Source: JBJKRW01 sp046704445 (lineage in GTDB: Bacteria; Patescibacteriota; Microgenomatia; UBA1406; GWC2-37-13). Taken from it: 8,222 bases of DNA. Below are positions 5,736 through 8,222 of this stretch, piece after piece. Where the stretch lies: the NCBI GenBank assembly GCA_046704445.1, contig JBJKRW010000066.1, positions 1 to 8,222 of the forward strand, given 5' to 3'. Position 1 is the first letter of the stretch, and the number at the start of each line of letters is the position of its first letter. The translations under genes were made by a program, and so were the position numbers. The notes below the pieces were generated by a model that was not told where the DNA came from, did not search any database, and saw nothing but the letters and a program-made list of their open reading frames with translations.

Positions 5736-5809
5736 TCGGGGCGGCGAGACTTGAACTCGCGACCTTTGGACCCCCAGCCCAACGTTCTGGCCATCTGAAC
5801 TACGCCCCG
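5736..5809 (-). tRNA. tRNA-Pro (anticodon GGG)
   Basis: A complete cloverleaf can be folded on the minus strand. The acceptor stem is CGGGGCG with CGCCCCG (7 perfect pairs) and discriminator A73. The D arm is GTTC/GAAC with G18-G19 in the loop. The anticodon stem is TTGGG/TCCAA (one G-U pair) with loop CTGGGGG, giving anticodon GGG (positions 34-36) and G37, as is usual for proline tRNAs. The variable loop is AGGTC and the T arm is GCGAG-TTCAAGT-CTCGC. The C1-G72 first pair is typical of bacterial tRNA-Pro. The 3' CCA is not encoded (the next bases are CTT), so it must be added by the CCA-adding enzyme. There is no intron. GGG reads CCC and CCU, so other isoacceptors are expected elsewhere. 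Confidence 0.97.
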
Positions 5810-5821
5810 TATTGCAGGTTT

Positions 5822-5830
5822 ATTTTATCA
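5822..5830 (-). promoter_or_regulatory. Extended -10 box (TGA-TAAAAT) of tRNA-Pro
   Basis: Minus strand has TGATAAAAT ending 12 bases before the mature tRNA 5' end, so transcription would start about 5 bases upstream of it. No good -35 is present. It is the same extended -10 type as seen for several protein genes here. Confidence 0.55.
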
Positions 5831-5926
5831 GATTCACAATCTTAATACTTAATAATATATATGTAAAAGCTTGTGTCTGTCATCTTTCCGCCACAACGTG
5901 CATATTCAGTTTATATCGCCCAACAA

Positions 5927-5935
5927 TGATATAAT
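5927..5935 (+). promoter_or_regulatory. Extended -10 box (TGA-TATAAT) of the PIG-L gene
   Basis: TGATATAAT, a perfect extended -10, ends 18 bases before the ATG at 5954. The predicted leader of about 11 bases has no Shine-Dalgarno sequence. The -35 region is poor. Confidence 0.65.
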
Positions 5936-5953
5936 TATTACCTAATCAACGCT

Positions 5954-6628
5954 ATGAAACAAACAATCGCGGTTTGCATTGCGCATCCTGACGATGAGGC
6001 TTTCGGACCATCCGGTACAATCGCCAAATTAGCAAAGGAAGGAAACGACGTCTATATCCTTTGTGCGACAAAAGGAGAAGCCGGGGAAAACAGGCATCCT
6101 ACCGACAAAGGGCCGCTCTATTCCATCCGGGAAAAGGAACTTCAGGAATCGGCACAAACGCTTGGAGTAAAAAAAGTGTTTTTTTTGGGTTTTGAAGACG
6201 GCACATTATCCAATAACCTTTATCACAAAATCTCAAAAAAAATCCTCGATATATTTAAAGTCATCAAACCTTCCACTATCATCACGAACGAATACCTTGG
6301 CGTTTCCGGACACCTTGACCATATGGCGATTGCGATGATTTCCACATATGTGTTTTATCATTTCGCACCGGCAAAAACCATCTGGTATCACTGCGTTCTG
6401 AAAAACAGAATCAAGAAAATGACAGAACTCTATGGGGAATATTTTGTCTATCGGCCTCCCGGCTATGAACTTTCACAGGTGGATAAAACAGTTGATGTTT
6501 CTTCTGAATGGGACATAAAAACAAAAGCGATTCATTGTCACGTTTCACAACTAAAAGACGTTAACAGGGTTTTGCACATGATGTCTTTGTTTCCCAAAAA
6601 AGAATATTTCTTTGAACTGAACAAATAG
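5954..6628 (+). CDS. PIG-L (LmbE-like) zinc-dependent deacetylase
   Basis: 224-residue protein of the PIG-L/LmbE family, which removes acetyl groups from N-acetylglucosamine-type sugars or related conjugates (as in GPI, mycothiol and bacillithiol synthesis). The zinc-binding AHPDDE motif is at residues 10-15, followed by the GGT-like PSGTIAKLA segment, CATKGEAGEN (37-46), and the second zinc site SGHLDH (118-123, with His120 and His123 nearby). FLGFEDGTL (77-85) matches the family's glycine-rich stretch. The Rossmann-like order is intact and the length is normal. There is no signal peptide, so it is cytoplasmic. The substrate is unknown; cell-envelope glycan modification is a reasonable guess only. 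It heads the plus-strand block, with the CAP-like membrane gene starting 49 bp downstream under its own -10 box. The stop is TAG. Confidence 0.95.
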   Translation: MKQTIAVCIAHPDDEAFGPSGTIAKLAKEGNDVYILCATKGEAGENRHPTDKGPLYSIREKELQESAQTLGVKKVFFLGFEDGTLSNNLYHKISKKILDIFKVIKPSTIITNEYLGVSGHLDHMAIAMISTYVFYHFAPAKTIWYHCVLKNRIKKMTELYGEYFVYRPPGYELSQVDKTVDVSSEWDIKTKAIHCHVSQLKDVNRVLHMMSLFPKKEYFFELNK

Positions 6629-6661
6629 CATCTCGTAATTCAAAATCATCCGCGTTGTTTC

Positions 6662-6670
6662 TGCTAGAAT
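6662..6670 (+). promoter_or_regulatory. Extended -10 box (TGC-TAGAAT) of the CAP-like gene
   Basis: TGCTAGAAT is followed by AAAATGT and the ATG at 6678, a 7-base spacing. It predicts a leaderless or one-base-leader transcript. No Shine-Dalgarno sequence is present. Confidence 0.6.
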
Positions 6671-6677
6671 AAAATGT

Positions 6678-7448
6678 ATGAATGCCAGGCGTTTTTTTGA
6701 AATGTCCGCAAGCATACTTTTCTTCTTCTGGTATATGGTTCTCATGATTATAATGGGCTACATATATTTTGCCAACAGAGGCGCAATAACATTCCAAACC
6801 AATGTTTTCACCACCATGATCGTGGCAAATTTGATAACGGGATTAAGTACTGTAATCTCGGGATTATTGTATATTATCCTGTTGCTGTTCAAAAAAATCA
6901 TTAAACAGCTTTTGATATTCGGAGCGATTATCATCACAATTATTTTCTCCCTTGCCCTTTTTCCAGGAAATGGCACTCAACACCTACCGCCATCCCAAAA
7001 GCTTAAAAATACTCTTTTCGAATTAAAAAACACCTATTCTGCAATATTTTTCGAATTTTTCGGTTTTCCGTCGGACTCATCCTTTGTTACTCCCTCCTCG
7101 CTTTTACAAAAAGTCAATGCCTACAGAAAAAGCCGCGGATTAAATGAGCTTGAAGAGCAAAACGAAACATGTAATATTTCACAGGATCGACTTTCCCGCT
7201 TCCTGAGTGTTTCATATACAACTCACGTTCAAAAAGTTAGTCGGTTTCCTGTCGAAAACGGCGCGTACGTTTCCCGTGCGGCGGAAATCCTGCAATCTTT
7301 CGACCGGTTTATTAATGCGCACAGCATTATCGACTACGTCTGGACAAAACCCTTCAGCGAAACAAAATCAATCCTGGATACCCCGGATTGGCAGTTTTTC
7401 TGTGCGCGCGTAAGCGGATTTACCGTTTCCTCTATTTTCGCGAAATAA
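6678..7448 (+). CDS. Membrane protein with degenerate CAP-like domain
   Basis: 256-residue protein. Three predicted membrane helices fill the N-terminal part (about 10-32, 44-71 and 74-96). A linker follows, then a C-terminal domain (about 141-255) likely outside the membrane. That domain resembles the CAP/SCP/PR-1 fold: LLQKVNAYRKSRGLNEL (142-158) matches the first-helix NxxRxxxGLxxL signature, ETCNISQDRLSRF is where a Cys-Ala-rich second helix normally sits, and FFCARVSGFTVSSIFAK (240-256) resembles the last beta strands. Cys165 and Cys242 could form a disulfide. The usual CAP catalytic-like His/Glu pattern is not evident (a histidine at 183 is the only nearby candidate), so it may be a structural or binding version. 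CAP assignment is inference from motifs. It starts 49 bp after the PIG-L gene and precedes the TrmB gene by 105 bp. The stop is TAA. Confidence 0.7.
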   Translation: MNARRFFEMSASILFFFWYMVLMIIMGYIYFANRGAITFQTNVFTTMIVANLITGLSTVISGLLYIILLLFKKIIKQLLIFGAIIITIIFSLALFPGNGTQHLPPSQKLKNTLFELKNTYSAIFFEFFGFPSDSSFVTPSSLLQKVNAYRKSRGLNELEEQNETCNISQDRLSRFLSVSYTTHVQKVSRFPVENGAYVSRAAEILQSFDRFINAHSIIDYVWTKPFSETKSILDTPDWQFFCARVSGFTVSSIFAK

Positions 7449-7452
7449 CCCC

Positions 7453-7477
7453 ATTAGTAGCACGTACTACTACTAAT
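7453..7477. repeat. Inverted repeat ATTAGTAG-N9-CTACTAAT
   Basis: A perfect 8-bp inverted repeat with a 9-base loop, starting 4 bases after the CAP-like gene's stop codon and ending 11 bp before the TrmB -35. An alternative register (TAGTAG, 6 bases, CTACTA) also pairs. It could be a TrmB-type operator or an mRNA 3' hairpin of the upstream gene; the lack of a T-run disfavours intrinsic termination. Confidence 0.6.
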
Positions 7478-7488
7478 ATCTTATAGTA

Positions 7489-7517
7489 TTGACAAAACGG
7501 CTTCTGTATAGTATTAT
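7489..7517 (+). promoter_or_regulatory. Sigma70-type promoter of the TrmB-like gene
   Basis: A perfect -35 TTGACA (7489-7494), a 17-bp spacer and -10 TATTAT (7512-7517). The predicted start is near 7524, giving a leader of about 30 bases. This is the only promoter in the window with a consensus -35. A 9-bp direct repeat TATAGTATT (7482-7490 and 7507-7515, period 25) overlaps both promoter boxes. Confidence 0.8.
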
Positions 7518-7522
7518 AGGTT

Positions 7523-7541
7523 AAATTACTTGGTTTAATTT
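7523..7541. repeat. Inverted repeat at the TrmB start site
   Basis: AAATTA (7523-7528) and TAATTT (7536-7541) form a 6-bp inverted repeat with a 7-base spacer, covering the predicted transcription start and early leader. It is a candidate operator for autoregulation, or a weak mRNA hairpin. Confidence 0.4.
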
Positions 7542-7553
7542 GATGCAACCAAT

Positions 7554-8222
7554 ATGAAACATATATTAGAGCAGCTCGGTCTGACCGAAAACGAATCCCG
7601 CGTATACCGGGCTTTTTTACAAAACGAATCTTCTTTAGGTACGACTATAGCTAAATCCCTTCACATGGACAAATCCTCGTGTTACCGCGCAATCGATGAA
7701 CTTGTCAAAAAAGGACTTCTCATTTCTAATCCGAAGCCCAGAGGAACAACCTATGCGGCGGCGAATCCCGAGATATTAAAAGAAATTATTTCCGCAAAAC
7801 AATCAGAACTGCAAACACAGTCTGCCATGATAAATCAATTCATCATCGAGGCGAGGAAAAAAAAGAGATCCGGCAGAGATACATTCATTCTGGTGGAAAA
7901 AGGTTTAACCGCGATACAACGCTCCATGAACAGAACCCTTGAATCCGCGTATTTGCACGACAAAATAATCCGCGAAAAATACCGGCTCGATTACCCCTAT
8001 TTTTATGACAAAGGACACGTACGGTTCGTGAATGATTTTGCAAAAAAAAGAATTGCAAAAGGAGTAACCATCAAACAACTGGTTAACATATCACGAAACG
8101 ACGTATTTGAACCCATCATGCATAGATCCCCAAAACTCCTGAATGAAATACGCATCATTCCGCCGGAACTTGACGATTTTGAAGGGCTGCGCATCGGGGG
8201 AGAAAATATCACAATCATAAGC
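7554..8222 (+). CDS. TrmB-like winged-helix transcriptional regulator, 3' end cut
   Basis: 223 codons are visible without a stop; the gene continues past the window. Residues 1-70 form the TrmB-type winged helix-turn-helix: LEQLGLTENESRVYRAFL (5-22), TTIAKSLHMDKSSCYRAIDE (30-49, helix-turn-helix), then LVKKGLLISNPKPRGTTYAA as the wing. A probable coiled coil follows (about 72-103, PEILKEIISAKQSELQ), as in TrmB dimers. The later part (108-223) matches in outline the phosphate-recognition-like C-terminal region of TrmB relatives, with LRIGGENITIIS at the cut edge typical of its end. TrmB proteins sense sugars in archaea; many bacterial relatives have no known ligand. The ATG at 7554 lacks a Shine-Dalgarno sequence, and its promoter lies between inverted repeats that could be its own operators. 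The frame is open throughout and the protein likely ends within a few tens of codons. Confidence 0.9.
   Translation, partial: MKHILEQLGLTENESRVYRAFLQNESSLGTTIAKSLHMDKSSCYRAIDELVKKGLLISNPKPRGTTYAAANPEILKEIISAKQSELQTQSAMINQFIIEARKKKRSGRDTFILVEKGLTAIQRSMNRTLESAYLHDKIIREKYRLDYPYFYDKGHVRFVNDFAKKRIAKGVTIKQLVNISRNDVFEPIMHRSPKLLNEIRIIPPELDDFEGLRIGGENITIIS

Noticed and set aside
5810..5953. A small gene between tRNA-Pro and the PIG-L gene
   Set aside because: The stretch is AT-rich, has stops in all frames at short intervals, and is explained by two divergent promoters.
7453..7477. Rho-independent terminator of the CAP-like gene
   Set aside because: The stem is perfect, but the following bases (ATATCTTATAG) are not a T-run; listed as an inverted repeat of uncertain role instead.
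8003..8218. A minus-strand open frame at the right edge
   Set aside because: It lies wholly opposite the TrmB-like gene, whose plus-strand frame has clear family similarity; the minus frame has no recognisable motifs.
1..8222. CRISPR array, insertion sequence, phage genes or toxin-antitoxin pair
   Set aside because: No regularly spaced repeats, transposase or integrase motifs, terminal inverted repeats or paired small toxin/antitoxin frames were seen on either strand.

Overview
The window looks like chromosomal DNA from an uncultivated bacterium with a moderate GC content, most likely a Candidate Phyla Radiation/Patescibacteria member of the Microgenomates type. This placement is inference. 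It rests on small intron-free genes, bacterial promoter elements (TTGACA, TATAAT, extended -10 TGn), a tRNA without an encoded CCA, TrmB-type and adenosine-specific-kinase genes that are otherwise common in archaea, and a small membrane protein with a CAP-like domain. TGA ends at least two genes at natural family C-termini, so the standard bacterial code applies rather than the TGA=Gly code of SR1/Gracilibacteria.

Layout. At 1-915 (+) is the 3' part of an aldo/keto reductase. It meets, tail to tail with only 5 bp between, a long minus-strand block at 921-5482. In transcription order (right to left) this block holds a cryptic protein-kinase-like protein (5482-4637), a 91-residue DUF6958-like protein (4475-4200), an MscS-family channel (4156-3302), an adenosine-specific kinase family protein (3258-2776), a VTT/DedA-like membrane protein (2755-2195), a GNAT acetyltransferase (2077-1616) and an SDR oxidoreductase (1595-921). 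A divergent spacer (5483-5953) carries tRNA-Pro(GGG) on the minus strand and several small hairpins. The plus-strand block contains a PIG-L-type deacetylase (5954-6628), a membrane protein with a degenerate CAP-like domain (6678-7448), and a TrmB-like regulator that runs off the right edge (7554-8222).

The genes look like housekeeping and accessory singletons rather than one pathway. I see no transposase, phage gene, CRISPR array or toxin-antitoxin pair, and no convincing new multi-gene system. The most striking signal is regulatory. Nearly every gene with its own upstream gap has a TANNNT -10 hexamer, often preceded by TGn, ending exactly 6 (once 7) bases before the ATG, and none of these has a Shine-Dalgarno sequence. 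This predicts leaderless mRNAs. The only evident Shine-Dalgarno sequence belongs to the SDR gene, which sits inside an operon and lacks such a box. The TrmB gene is the exception with a full -35/-10 promoter and inverted repeats that could be operators.
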